Source: Kribbella pittospori (GTDB lineage: Bacteria; Actinomycetota; Actinomycetes; Propionibacteriales; Kribbellaceae). From it: a stretch of DNA of 64,000 bases. Positions 39,837 to 48,653 of the stretch are shown here, one piece after another. A program made the translations under genes and the position numbers. How positions within the stretch are numbered: position 1 is the first letter of the stretch; every line of letters starts with the position of its first letter. The stretch covers positions 248,001 to 312,000 of the forward strand of contig NZ_SJKB01000007.1 in the NCBI RefSeq assembly GCF_004331465.1, given 5' to 3'. The notes under the pieces are model-generated. The model was not told the DNA's origin. It did no database searches and worked only from the letters and a program-made list of their open reading frames with translations.

Positions 39837-40384
39837 TCCAGGTCCTTGCTCTCGATACGTTCGATGACGGTGGCGAGCCAGTCGCGTTCCGCCGCGATCT
39901 GGCTGCGGACGTAGGCACCGCCGATCCAGTACGGCTCGTACACCTTCGCCGCCCGGGCGGCGCCGACCACTTCGTCGATATCGGCCAGCCAGCGGTCCAG
40001 GTCCTCGACGCGGCGGCGGAACCGCAGCACCGCGTCGTCGGCGTCCAGGTTGTGTGCCTCGCTCAGCACCACCGGGAAGAGCGGGTACTCGTAGACGTAC
40101 TTCTCGATACCACTTTCCACCCGCCGGGTCAGCGCCTGGCTGCCCTCCGGAGTGATCTCGTATGTCGTCCGTTCGGGGCGGTTCCCGGCACGTTCGGTGC
40201 CGATCGCGCGGACGAGGTTCTGCCCGGCCAGCCGCTCGACCGTGTGGTAGAGCGAGCCGGGGCGGACCTTGACGATCCGGTCGTTGTGCCGGCTGATCAG
40301 CAGTTGGTACATCTCGTAGGCGTGCATCGGCCGCTCCTCGAGCAGCGCCAGCACCGAGATCGCCAGCGGGGTCAGGTCGGCCAT
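39812..40384 (-). CDS. PadR family transcriptional regulator
   Basis: A 190-residue PadR repressor: winged helix LTPLAISVLALLEERPMHAYEMYQLLISRHNDRIVKVRPGSLYHTVERLAGQNLV, then TTYEITPEGSQALTRRV and a C-terminal helical dimer domain. ATG 40384 has GGAGGAAG right upstream; the longer reading to 40456 crosses the operator region. It is co-translated with the DHA2 exporter and probably represses the pair until a substrate binds. Confidence 0.9.
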   Translation of the reverse strand: MADLTPLAISVLALLEERPMHAYEMYQLLISRHNDRIVKVRPGSLYHTVERLAGQNLVRAIGTERAGNRPERTTYEITPEGSQALTRRVESGIEKYVYEYPLFPVVLSEAHNLDADDAVLRFRRRVEDLDRWLADIDEVVGAARAAKVYEPYWIGGAYVRSQIAAERDWLATVIERIESKDLEWQPRKKQ

Positions 40385-40413
40385 CTTCCTCCACCCGGAT
40401 TGTTCCACGCGAA

Positions 40414-40431
40414 ATGTTCCATGTGGAGTAT
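40414..40431. promoter_or_regulatory. candidate PadR operator
   Basis: ATGTTCCATGTGGAGTAT is an imperfect palindrome of the form ATnnTCCAnnTGGAnnAT, 30 bases upstream of padR. A second half-site TTGTTCCAC (40399-40408 region) repeats the TGTTCCA core. Confidence 0.5.
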
Positions 40432-40456
40432 TACTCGCCGTACGCCGGAAACGCAA

Positions 40457-40489
40457 GCGCCCCCGGGCTCGATCACGAGCCGGGGGCGC
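40457..40489 (-). terminator. disA terminator hairpin
   Basis: GCGCCCCCGGGCTCG (40457-40471) pairs with CGAGCCGGGGGCGC (40476-40489) over 14 bp with one bulged G and loop ATCA, 15 bases after the disA stop on the minus strand. Confidence 0.75.
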
Positions 40490-40504
40490 CTGGTGGCAAG
40501 CGGG

Positions 40505-41599
40505 TCAGACGTAGCGTTCGAGGATGCTGGATTCGGCCAGCCGGGACAGGCCCTCGCGGACCGTGCGGGCGCGGTTCTCGCCGACGCCCTCGACCGTCTG
40601 CAGGTCGTCGATACTTGCCGCCAGCAACTTCTGCAGGTGGCCGAAGTGATCGATCAGCCGGTCGATCACGGCACCCGGCAGACGCGGCACCTTCGCCAGC
40701 AGGCGGTAGCCGCGCGGGGTGACGGCGGCGTCGAGCTGCTCGGCGCCACCCAGCTGCAGGGCCCGCGCGACCTGGCCGATGTCGAGCAGGTCTGTCGGGC
40801 TGACGGCGTCCAGCTCGAGCAGTACGTCGTCGGCCGTCTTGGGCTTGCGACCCGCGGCCGGCGGGAGGTAGTCGCGGACCACGAGCTCACGCTCGCCGGC
40901 GACCCCGGCGACCAGCTCGTTCAGCTGCAGGGTGAGCAGCCGGCCGTCGGTCCCGAGCTCGACGACGTACCCGTCGATCTCGGTGGCGATCCGGCGGACC
41001 ATCTCCAGCCGCTGTGCGACCGCGGCCACATCCCGGACCGTGACCAGGTCCTCGATCTCCAGTGCGGACAGGGTGCCGGACACCTCGTCGAGGCGCAGCT
41101 TGTACCGCTCCAGGGTGGCCAGGGCCTGGTTGGCGCGGGACAGGATGGCGCCGGAGTCCTCCAGCACGTAGCGCTGGTCGTCGACGTACAGCGCGATGAT
41201 GTGCATCGACTGCGACACCGAGATCACCGGGAACCCGGTCTGCCGCGCGACCCGGTCGGCGGTGCGGTGCCGGGTACCGGTCTCGTCGGTGTGGATCGAC
41301 GGGTCGGGCATCAGGTGCACGGCGGCGCGGATCAGCTGGGTGGCGTCGCGGTCGAGGATGATCGCGCCGTCCATCTTGCTGAGCTCACGCAGTCCGGTCG
41401 CGGTGAACTCGACCTCGATCTCGAAGCCGCCGGTCGAGATCGAGTCGACGGTCTTGTCGTGACCCAGGACGAGCAGGGCGCCGGTACGCCCGCGCAGGAT
41501 CCGTTCCAGGCCTTCGCGCAGTTCGGTACCCGGTGCCACCGCCGCGAGGGTCGCGCGCATCCGGGCGCCGGTGCTGTTCTTGTCGGAATTCGGAGCCAC
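40505..41599 (-). CDS. disA: diadenylate cyclase / DNA integrity scanning protein
   Basis: A 364-residue DisA that makes cyclic di-AMP and halts at branched DNA. The DAC domain has SKMDGAIILDRD (DGA 77-79) and TDETGTRHRTADRVARQTG (RHR 110-112); a linker helix follows, and the C-terminus has helix-hairpin-helix repeats (LDIGQVARALQLGG, LQTVEGVGENRARTVREGLSRL). All active-site motifs are intact. GTG 41599 is chosen at the start of similarity; TAGACT lies eight bases upstream on this strand. The gene lies downstream of radA and a KAS III gene; radA-disA is a standard pair in which RadA restrains DisA. Confidence 0.95.
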   Translation of the reverse strand: MAPNSDKNSTGARMRATLAAVAPGTELREGLERILRGRTGALLVLGHDKTVDSISTGGFEIEVEFTATGLRELSKMDGAIILDRDATQLIRAAVHLMPDPSIHTDETGTRHRTADRVARQTGFPVISVSQSMHIIALYVDDQRYVLEDSGAILSRANQALATLERYKLRLDEVSGTLSALEIEDLVTVRDVAAVAQRLEMVRRIATEIDGYVVELGTDGRLLTLQLNELVAGVAGERELVVRDYLPPAAGRKPKTADDVLLELDAVSPTDLLDIGQVARALQLGGAEQLDAAVTPRGYRLLAKVPRLPGAVIDRLIDHFGHLQKLLAASIDDLQTVEGVGENRARTVREGLSRLAESSILERYV

Positions 41600-41779
41600 G
41601 AAACCTGAGTCTATGCGGTCACGCCGTCGCGTTCGCGCGGAAGTACCCGCCGACCGGTCGCTCGGCAGGTCAGGTCGGGACGGTGTTCGCCCGTGCGCGT
41701 GCAGGCGCCCGTGCATCCGGACCGTGCAGTTCCGGTTCCCCGCGTGAAACCCGACGTTGCGGGTACGGCGTCTGCCGCG

Positions 41780-42718
41780 TCAGGGGCAGCGGATGACCTG
41801 GCCGGCGTACGACAGACCACCGCCGAAACCGAACAGCAGTACCGGCGCGCCGGACGGGATCTCGCGCTTCTCGACCAGCTTGGACAGCGCCATCGGGATG
41901 CTCGCCGCGGACGTGTTGCCGGACTCGACGACGTCCTTCGCGACCACCGCGTTGACCGCGCCGAGCCGCTTCGCCAGCGGCTCGATGATGCGCAGGTTGG
42001 CCTGGTGCAGGACCACGCCGCCGAGGTCCTCGGGCTTGAGCCCGGCCTTCTCGCAGACCTGCTGGGCGATCTCGGGCAGCTTGGTGGTGGCCCAGCGGAA
42101 GACGCTCAGGCCTTCCTGCTGGAACGGGCCCTCGCGGCCCTCGATCCGGACCGCGTCCGACATCTCCGGCACCGAGCCCCAGACCACCGGGCCGATCTCG
42201 CGCTCGTCGCTTGCGACCACCACGGCGGCGCCGGCACCGTCGCCGATCAGCACGCAGGTCGTGCGGTCGGTCCAGTCCGTCCAGTCGCTCAGCTTCTCGA
42301 CGCCGATCACCAGCGCCTTCGTCGCGTCGCCGGCCCGGATGGCCTGGTCGGTGGTCGCGAGTGCGTAGGCGAAGCCGGAGCAGGCGGTGTTCACGTCGAT
42401 CGCAGCCGGGTTGCCGAGGCCGAGACGAGCCGCGACCCGGGCGGCGATGTTCGGTGACCGGTCGATCGCCGTACAGGTGGCGACCACCACGTAGTCGATC
42501 TCGTCCTTGTCGAGGCCGGCGTTGGCCACGGCCTTGTCGGCTGCCCGCCAGGCCATCTCGTCGACACTCTCGTCGGGCGCGGCGATCCGGCGTTCGCGGA
42601 TGCCGACCCGGCTCTGGATCCACTCGTCACTGGTCTCGACCATGGTGGCGAGCTCGTCGTTGGTGAGCACCCGCTCCGGTTGATAGTGGCCGAGCGCGAC
42701 AACTCTGGATCCGGTCAT
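41780..42718 (-). CDS. beta-ketoacyl-ACP synthase III, stand-alone
   Basis: A 312-residue FabH-type condensing enzyme. The catalytic triad is complete: Cys113 (NTACSGFAYAL), His238 (VVLHQANLRI) and Asn268 (ESGNTSAASIP). It would join acyl-CoA and malonyl-ACP to start a fatty acid or polyketide. There is no fabD, fabF, acpP or other fatty-acid gene beside it; it sits between radA and disA. ATG 42718 is preferred over ATG 42739 because AGGAG stands eight bases before it. A GGTTCAG-CA-CTGAACC palindrome lies 46 bases upstream. Confidence 0.9.
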   Translation of the reverse strand: MTGSRVVALGHYQPERVLTNDELATMVETSDEWIQSRVGIRERRIAAPDESVDEMAWRAADKAVANAGLDKDEIDYVVVATCTAIDRSPNIAARVAARLGLGNPAAIDVNTACSGFAYALATTDQAIRAGDATKALVIGVEKLSDWTDWTDRTTCVLIGDGAGAAVVVASDEREIGPVVWGSVPEMSDAVRIEGREGPFQQEGLSVFRWATTKLPEIAQQVCEKAGLKPEDLGGVVLHQANLRIIEPLAKRLGAVNAVVAKDVVESGNTSAASIPMALSKLVEKREIPSGAPVLLFGFGGGLSYAGQVIRCP

Positions 42719-42763
42719 CTCGAGTGCTCCTGAGGTCATCCGGCAAGGCCGGGCGGTATCCCA

Positions 42764-42779
42764 GGTTCAGCACTGAACC
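42764..42779. promoter_or_regulatory. perfect palindrome upstream of the KAS III gene
   Basis: GGTTCAG-CA-CTGAACC, 7-bp arms with a 2-base centre, lies between the radA stop and the KAS III start. Operator-like; the short centre makes a terminator less likely. Confidence 0.55.
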
Positions 42780-42873
42780 CGGCGGGGGCGTCTCAAGACT
42801 ACGTTCCGTCCATCAGCCCCGGGCAGCCCGCGTCTCATCCCTGACCCGATCTTGTGGGAAGGGACACAACCGC

Positions 42874-44274
42874 TCAGGTCAGGCCGGCGGCCAGCAGCGC
42901 CGAGGGCAGGTCGGGTGCGGCGAAGGTACGCAGGCCGTACTTGGCCTGGATGTCCATCGGCTTGAGGTCCTTGCCGCGGTTGGGGACGTCGGCAGGGATG
43001 ATCGCCTTGGTGAAGCCGAGCCGGGCAGCCTCGGCGAGGCGCTTCTCCAGACCGCCGACGCGGCGTACCTCACCGGCCAGACCGACCTCGCCGATCGCGA
43101 TCAGGCCGGGGTGGATCGGGCGGTCCATCACCGAGGACGCGACCGCGATCGCGACGGCCAGGTCGGCGACCGGTTCGGTGATCTTCACGCCGCCGACGGT
43201 GGCGACATACACCTCCTGGTCGGTCAGCTTCAGGCCGACCCGGTTGCCGAGGACGGCGAGGACCATCGCGACGCGGGACGACTCGAGGCCGGAGGTGGTC
43301 CGGCGCGGTTGTGGCGCGGCGGACGGTCCGACCAGCGCCTGGACCTCGGCCAGCAGCGGCCGGCGGCCCTCCATCATCACCGTCACGCAGGTGCCGGCGA
43401 CGGGCTCGGCGTGCTCGGAGACGAACAGGCCGGTCGGATCGCTCACCTCGACGATCCCGGTGTCGACCATGTCGAAGCAGCCGACCTCATCGGACGGACC
43501 GAAACGGTTCTTGGTCGCCCGCACCATCCGGAACCCGGAGTGCCGGTCGCCGTCGAAAGCCAGCACGACGTCGACCAGATGCTCGAGCATCCGCGGACCG
43601 GCGATCGCGCCGTCCTTGGTCACGTGGCCGACGAGCACGACCGCGATGTGCCGCTCCTTGGCCAGCCGCACCAGCGCACCGGTGACCTCACGCACCTGGG
43701 TCACGCCGCCAGGAGCGCCGTCCACCTCGGGATGCGCCATCGTCTGCACCGAGTCGATCACCAGGAACGTCGGCTCGACCGCGTCCACCTGGCCGACCAC
43801 CGCGGACAGGTCGGTCTCGGCCGCGAGGTACAGCTCGTCGACCAGCGCGTCGGTCCGGCCGGCTCGCAGCCGCACCTGGGCGGCCGACTCCTCACCCGAC
43901 ACGTAGAGCGTGCGCTGCCCGCGGCGAGCCGACTGCGCGGCGACCTCGAGCAGCAGCGTTGACTTGCCGACCCCGGGCTCGCCGGCGAGCAGGATCACGG
44001 CGCCTGGTACGACGCCGCCACCGAGAACGCGATCGAGCTCGGCGATGCCTGTCGGACGGGACTCGGCCTCGATGACGGAGACCTTCGCGATCGGCATGGC
44101 CGGCGACGACACCGGCCCGGCGCTGATCCGGGCGGCCTTGGGCGCACCGACCTCGGCGACCGTGCCCCAGGCTTGGCATTCGCCGCAGCGACCGATCCAG
44201 CGCGCCGACGTCCACCCGCACTCGGTGCACGCGAACTGCGGCTTGGCCTTCGTGTTCCCCGTCGCCTTCGCCAT
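42874..44274 (-). CDS. radA: DNA repair protein RadA
   Basis: A 466-residue RadA/Sms branch-migration helicase. A Cys4 zinc finger (Cys16, 19, 30, 33) is followed by the RecA-like ATPase with Walker A GEPGVGKS (98-105), ALVRLAKERHIAVVLVGHVTKDG, the KNRFG motif (RATKNRFGPSDEVG) and a Lon-protease-like C-terminal domain (EVYVATVGGVKITEPVADLAVA). ATG 44274 is set by the zinc finger start and by TAGGTT (44282-44287, this strand) seven bases upstream, so the mRNA may be leaderless. It lies upstream of the KAS III and disA genes on the same strand. Confidence 0.95.
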   Translation of the reverse strand: MAKATGNTKAKPQFACTECGWTSARWIGRCGECQAWGTVAEVGAPKAARISAGPVSSPAMPIAKVSVIEAESRPTGIAELDRVLGGGVVPGAVILLAGEPGVGKSTLLLEVAAQSARRGQRTLYVSGEESAAQVRLRAGRTDALVDELYLAAETDLSAVVGQVDAVEPTFLVIDSVQTMAHPEVDGAPGGVTQVREVTGALVRLAKERHIAVVLVGHVTKDGAIAGPRMLEHLVDVVLAFDGDRHSGFRMVRATKNRFGPSDEVGCFDMVDTGIVEVSDPTGLFVSEHAEPVAGTCVTVMMEGRRPLLAEVQALVGPSAAPQPRRTTSGLESSRVAMVLAVLGNRVGLKLTDQEVYVATVGGVKITEPVADLAVAIAVASSVMDRPIHPGLIAIGEVGLAGEVRRVGGLEKRLAEAARLGFTKAIIPADVPNRGKDLKPMDIQAKYGLRTFAAPDLPSALLAAGLT

Positions 44275-44308
44275 GCAGAACAACCTAGGCGAACCCGCCG
44301 ACAAAACC

Positions 44309-45628
44309 TCAGCGGCTGAGCGTGAAGTGATCCCTGATCTTGTCGAGCAGCCGCCGGAACCGGCCAACCGTGACGCCGTCCCCGCCGTCGTCGTCGACCT
44401 CGGGCGGCTTCCCGTCCTCCTGCGCGGCCTCGAGGTACTTCGTCAGCAGCTCACTCTCCGATGTCCGGAGCCCGGCGCTGCGCTCGAGCAACGCCCGGGC
44501 CTGCTTCTTCCGGCCGGCCACGACCTCTGCCGATCCGAGGTGCTGCAGGCAGCGGGCGCGGCCTTCGCTCTCGTCGATCTCCGAGTAGAGGTGTTCCGCA
44601 TGACGCCACATTCGCTTGGCCTCGTGCGGACTGCGTTGCATCCAGGCCGCTACCCCCATCAGCTCGGACGCGTGGGCCTGGCCGCTGATGTCACCGGCCG
44701 CGCGAGCACGTGCGACGGCGGGCCGGAGTTGGTCGAGCGCCTCTTCCGGCTCCAGTTGGTACAGGTTCACGATCGCGCGGTTGATGAGGATCGCCACCTC
44801 GGCAGCCAGGTCAGGGCCTGGCCGGTTCAGGCGCGCGTCGTCCAACCGGTCGCGCGCGTTGAGCACCGCCTCGACCCGGTCGTTGCCCGCCGGCGATTGC
44901 TCCGCACGAGCTAGGTGCAGAAGCGCCCGCTCGACCTGCCGGCGAGTCGTGAGCGCCGCCGCGGTCCGGCTGTGGGTCGCCACGTTGTCCGAGACGCCCA
45001 GCCGCGTGGTCGCACTCTCCAGATCACCCAGCAAGCGGTACGCCGTTGCTTCGCGAGCCGCCGCGAGTTCTGCGAGATCGCGGCGCCCGCAGGCCTCCGC
45101 AACGGCGGACAGGAGTTCGCTGAGCTCCAGCAACGGGAGCGGCTCGGACCGGCGCAGGTACCAGACCTCCAGCGCGTCGCAGATCCGGGCGAAGTCGTCC
45201 GCGATGCCTTCGCGTGGCTTCTCGGCCTGCAGGCGCTCGCGCAGTTGCGGCTCGTTCAGTGAGTACCACTCGGCGGCCGCTATACCGCCGGTGTCGGAGC
45301 CGAGCGCGATCATCCACTGCTCGGCCTCCTCCGCCGCCGCACGCAGCTCCGGGGCTGCGACGACTGCCACAGCCTCTTGTCGCCGTCGCTTGTACGCCGC
45401 CAGCACGGTCGGCGCGTAGTACGCCGCCCAGATGAGCAGGAAGAGGAATGTGAGCGACAGGCCGACCACACGGACCCAGCCGCCGCTGTCGAGACTCTGC
45501 GACAGCCGCTCGCCCGCAAGACCGGACAGCAGTGCTGAGGCGAGCGCGCTGATCCCGAAGAAGTCACCCCGCCTGCGGCTTTGGCGCTCCTTGTTCTCCG
45601 GCTTCGGTTGCTGGTCGCCAGAAGTCAT
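44309..45628 (-). CDS. membrane-anchored helical-repeat (TPR-like) protein of an ABC cassette
   Basis: A 439-residue protein: two N-terminal hydrophobic helices (FFGISALASALLSGLAG, VGLSLTFLFLLIWAAYYAPTVLAAY) followed by ~330 residues of helical pairs resembling TPR units (AILINRAIVNLYQLEPEEALDQLRPAVARARAAGDISGQAHASELMGVAAWMQ, EHLYSEIDESEGRARCLQHLGSAEVVAGRKKQARALLERS). I cannot name a family. Its start overlaps the double permease stop (ATGA), so it belongs to the ABC cassette. It could tether a cytoplasmic partner to the transporter. Confidence 0.7.
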   Translation of the reverse strand: MTSGDQQPKPENKERQSRRRGDFFGISALASALLSGLAGERLSQSLDSGGWVRVVGLSLTFLFLLIWAAYYAPTVLAAYKRRRQEAVAVVAAPELRAAAEEAEQWMIALGSDTGGIAAAEWYSLNEPQLRERLQAEKPREGIADDFARICDALEVWYLRRSEPLPLLELSELLSAVAEACGRRDLAELAAAREATAYRLLGDLESATTRLGVSDNVATHSRTAAALTTRRQVERALLHLARAEQSPAGNDRVEAVLNARDRLDDARLNRPGPDLAAEVAILINRAIVNLYQLEPEEALDQLRPAVARARAAGDISGQAHASELMGVAAWMQRSPHEAKRMWRHAEHLYSEIDESEGRARCLQHLGSAEVVAGRKKQARALLERSAGLRTSESELLTKYLEAAQEDGKPPEVDDDGGDGVTVGRFRRLLDKIRDHFTLSR

Positions 45629-47397
45629 GGCCGACTCCCTGCGGTCAGTCCACGCACCACTTTCTGCCAGAACGTCAGCATCAGTACGGCGGGCACAACT
45701 GACGCGACCACAGCGGCAGCAGCGACGGTCCCACTGGACGCGGAGAACTGCCGAGCCTCGCCCCACAACACCAGCGACAACGGCGTCGTACCCGGACCGC
45801 TGATCAGGAACCCGACGATGAAGTCGTTCCACACCAGTGCGAACTCCAGCACCGCCACCGCGATCAACGCCGGCCGATAGGTCCGCTGCACCGTCGCCAG
45901 TACGGCGCTCTGTCGCGCAGGACCCAGCAGAGCCTCAGAAACCAAAGCAGGTGGAGCAGACGCGAACGCGGACCGCAGGAGCAGCACAGCGAACGGCAGA
46001 CCGGCCGCCGCATGGACCAGTGCCAACGCGATCCGCGATCCGGCCAACCCCGCTGCACCGATCGCGTCCTGCAGCGGAGCGGCGTACATCTGGACCGGGG
46101 TGACCGCGAGTACGACGAACACGGCCATGACCACGCGGCCCAGCCACTGCGGTAGACCACCCCACGCGATCAGATAGGCGGTCGGTACGGCGATTACCAG
46201 GAGAACTGCTGTGGCTGCGCCGGCAATGAGCACTGTGGACAGCAGAGCGCGGAACAGTCCGATGTTGGCGGCAGCGCTGAAGGACGAGAAGCCGAGACCG
46301 GACAGCGACCACCAACCGTGCAGACCGGCCTCACGTGGGGAGTGGAGAGCAGTGGCGACGAGCACTATGGCCGGGAAGATCCACACCAGGCTGACTGCGA
46401 AGCCGACGATCCACCCGAAGCGCCGTACCAGCTTGCTGGGTTTCGGACGGCCCAGCGTCGGGTCCGGGGTCACCACAGAGACCGGCATCGCCCACCGGCG
46501 CCGGCGCAGTCCGCGTACGCCGATCACGGCGACAGCGGCCACGATCGCGAACAGCACCACACCAAGCGCCGCCGTACGACCCGAGTCCGCACCATTCGCG
46601 TTCGCACGCCACCAGTTCAGGCCGAGCACATCCGCGGAGCCTTGCATGGAACCAGGTACGACGATCAAGACAAGGTCGAAGACCCGGACCGCCGCGATGA
46701 CAAGAGTCAGCGTCACCACACCGGTGATCGGCCGGAGCAGTGGGATCTCCAGTGCGAACAGCCGTCGCCAGCCCGTGACACCCTCGGCGGCGATCGTGCG
46801 AGTGACGTCGTCCGGGATCGCGTCCAGGCCGGCGCGGAACAACGAGACGACGTACCCGAGCCAGGTCCAGCCGAAGGCGGACACCAGTACGAGCCAGAAC
46901 AGGCCGGGGCCGAGCCACACCGGGCTAGTGCCGAACAGCCGCGTCCAGACCGCAGTCACGGTGCCGCGCTCCGGCGTCGGGTCGAAGATGAGCCGGAACG
47001 TCGCACCCGACACCAGCACGGACACAGCGAACGGGATCACCAGTGCGGGCTGCAGGAACGACGTCAGCCCGGGCAGCCGATAACTCAACAGGGCCAGGAA
47101 GAACCCGACCACGACCAGCGCGAACGCGACCAGTACCCAGGCCAGACTGTTGCCTACGGCACGCAATGCGCCGGGGTCACCCATCACCGCGAAGTTGCCG
47201 AACCCGAAGCCACTGCTGGTCCGGAACGCCGCCACGACCGTTACCCCGATCGGGATCAGCAGCAGGCTGCTCAGCAACAGCGCGGGGAGCCCGAGCAGGT
47301 ACGGTCCGGCCGGTCGCCGCGGCTTGCCGGCCACGGGGCGGCCGCTCACCTCGCGCCCGACGATCTCCAGCGAAAGGCCGTTCGTCTGCAAGCCCAT
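45625..47397 (-). CDS. fused ABC transporter permease (MalF-MalG-like)
   Basis: A 590-residue protein that joins two binding-protein-dependent permeases in one chain. The first half (to about residue 300) has six helices and an EAA loop AAEGVTGWRRLFALEIPLLRPI; the second (from RRFGWIVGFAVSLVWIFPAI) has a second set and a degenerate loop LLGPARQSAVLATVQRTYRPA. The sugar-type CUT1 family normally uses two separate subunits. It touches the binding protein gene (TGATG) and overlaps the TPR-like gene. Substrate unknown. Confidence 0.82.
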   Translation of the reverse strand: MGLQTNGLSLEIVGREVSGRPVAGKPRRPAGPYLLGLPALLLSSLLLIPIGVTVVAAFRTSSGFGFGNFAVMGDPGALRAVGNSLAWVLVAFALVVVGFFLALLSYRLPGLTSFLQPALVIPFAVSVLVSGATFRLIFDPTPERGTVTAVWTRLFGTSPVWLGPGLFWLVLVSAFGWTWLGYVVSLFRAGLDAIPDDVTRTIAAEGVTGWRRLFALEIPLLRPITGVVTLTLVIAAVRVFDLVLIVVPGSMQGSADVLGLNWWRANANGADSGRTAALGVVLFAIVAAVAVIGVRGLRRRRWAMPVSVVTPDPTLGRPKPSKLVRRFGWIVGFAVSLVWIFPAIVLVATALHSPREAGLHGWWSLSGLGFSSFSAAANIGLFRALLSTVLIAGAATAVLLVIAVPTAYLIAWGGLPQWLGRVVMAVFVVLAVTPVQMYAAPLQDAIGAAGLAGSRIALALVHAAAGLPFAVLLLRSAFASAPPALVSEALLGPARQSAVLATVQRTYRPALIAVAVLEFALVWNDFIVGFLISGPGTTPLSLVLWGEARQFSASSGTVAAAAVVASVVPAVLMLTFWQKVVRGLTAGSRP

Positions 47398-48653
47398 CAG
47401 CTCTCCACCTCACGCAGTTCGTTCACCGCGGCGTCAACAGCCTCCGGTACGACGGCACTGCCGCGATCGCCGATCCTGATCAGGAAATCGGTGAGCACGC
47501 GCCACAGCCCGTTGATGCCACCAACGGGTCCCAGTTGGTCGGACAGGTCGAACTGCAGCAGTCCATTCGGTGCGGTCAGTTGTTCGGCCAGTCTGGTCAG
47601 CTCGGGCGAGTAGCCCGACACCCGTCCGTCGACGAGGAAGCCGCCCTGCCTGATCCACGGGTCCACCGCGGTCGGGTCGGACAGACGACGTACCAGGTCG
47701 ACTGCGTCGTCGCTGGAGGGCTTCGGCAGCACCATTACATCGCCGCCGACCACAACTGGCGCGGCGGCACCCGGCGCGAGAGCCGGGAACGTGAACACCC
47801 CGATGTCGTCCGGGTCGGCTGCGAACGAACGCACCACTGGCTCGGCGAAGTCGGACGCCAGCACCATGGCGGCTCTGCGGTGGCCGAACACCTCAACGAT
47901 CGCATCCGGGAACTGCTGCACGAGGGAGCGCTTCACACCTCCGGCCAACGCGCCCGGAGCGGACCACATGGATCCCAGCAAACGAAGGGCTGCGGCGAAC
48001 TCGGGTCGTCGTGACGGCCTCGGCTCCGTCGCTGTCGCCAGCCCTGCGTAGACCGCAGGCGCTATGCCCAGCAGGACGTTCTCGAGAAAGTCGGTGAGTA
48101 CCCAGCCGTCACCCGCGGCCAGTGAGAGCGGCCGGACACCTGCGTCGGTCAGCGTCTTGTTCAGCATCAGCCAGTCCGACCAGAGCTGTGGTGGCTCCAC
48201 ACCGACCTCCCGGAACGCAGAGGGCCGGTACCAGACCGCCGACTTGTGGGCCGTCTTGAACGGGACGCCGTACGTCTTGCCGTCGTACACGAGCAGGTCT
48301 TTCCACAGCCGCGCCCGGCCGGGGGTCGCGAGCTCGTCCGGGATGGCCTGGAGGTCGTTGCGCTCATTGCGTTCACGCGGGACCAGTCCGGGCTGCGGCA
48401 GCATCACGAGGTCCGGCCGCCGGCCGGAGCGGGCCCCGAACGCAGTGGAGATGTCGTCGCCCAGCGGCACGACCTCGACCGGGTAGTCCAGCTTGCCCAG
48501 ACCATCGAGTACGTCGTGGAACGCATGCAACTCCTGACCGCTCCAACTCACCGCGACCCGCACACTGCGCCGCAGTCCCAGTACGTCGTTCGAACACCCC
48601 GCGACCATGAGCGTCGCGGCGGCTCCCAGGAATGCTCTGCGGCTACTAGGCAT
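47397..48653 (-). CDS. extracellular solute-binding lipoprotein (Tat-type signal)
   Basis: A 418-residue family 1-type solute-binding protein. The signal peptide begins SRRAFLGAAATLMVAGC: twin arginines plus a lipobox, so it is probably exported folded by Tat and lipidated. Mature features: RVAVSWSGQELHAFHDVL, GRRPDLVMLPQPGLV, KTYGVPFKTAHKSAVWYRPSAF and GGDVMVLPKPSSDDAVDLVRRLSDP. The ligand looks like a sugar or oligosaccharide from the family, but this is not certain. It overlaps the ATPase-like gene by eight bases and the permease by one. Confidence 0.85.
   Translation of the reverse strand: MPSSRRAFLGAAATLMVAGCSNDVLGLRRSVRVAVSWSGQELHAFHDVLDGLGKLDYPVEVVPLGDDISTAFGARSGRRPDLVMLPQPGLVPRERNERNDLQAIPDELATPGRARLWKDLLVYDGKTYGVPFKTAHKSAVWYRPSAFREVGVEPPQLWSDWLMLNKTLTDAGVRPLSLAAGDGWVLTDFLENVLLGIAPAVYAGLATATEPRPSRRPEFAAALRLLGSMWSAPGALAGGVKRSLVQQFPDAIVEVFGHRRAAMVLASDFAEPVVRSFAADPDDIGVFTFPALAPGAAAPVVVGGDVMVLPKPSSDDAVDLVRRLSDPTAVDPWIRQGGFLVDGRVSGYSPELTRLAEQLTAPNGLLQFDLSDQLGPVGGINGLWRVLTDFLIRIGDRGSAVVPEAVDAAVNELREVES

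Noticed and set aside
38364..39914. 516-codon plus-strand frame opposite the DHA2 exporter
   Set aside because: His/Gln/Arg/Asp-rich composition typical of an antisense shadow over a membrane-protein gene.
39830..41608. 592-codon plus-strand frame opposite padR and disA
   Set aside because: Shadow of two well-defined minus-strand genes.
46318..47613. 431-codon plus-strand frame opposite the fused permease
   Set aside because: Composition (His, Arg, Gln, Asp) and position show it is antisense to the permease.
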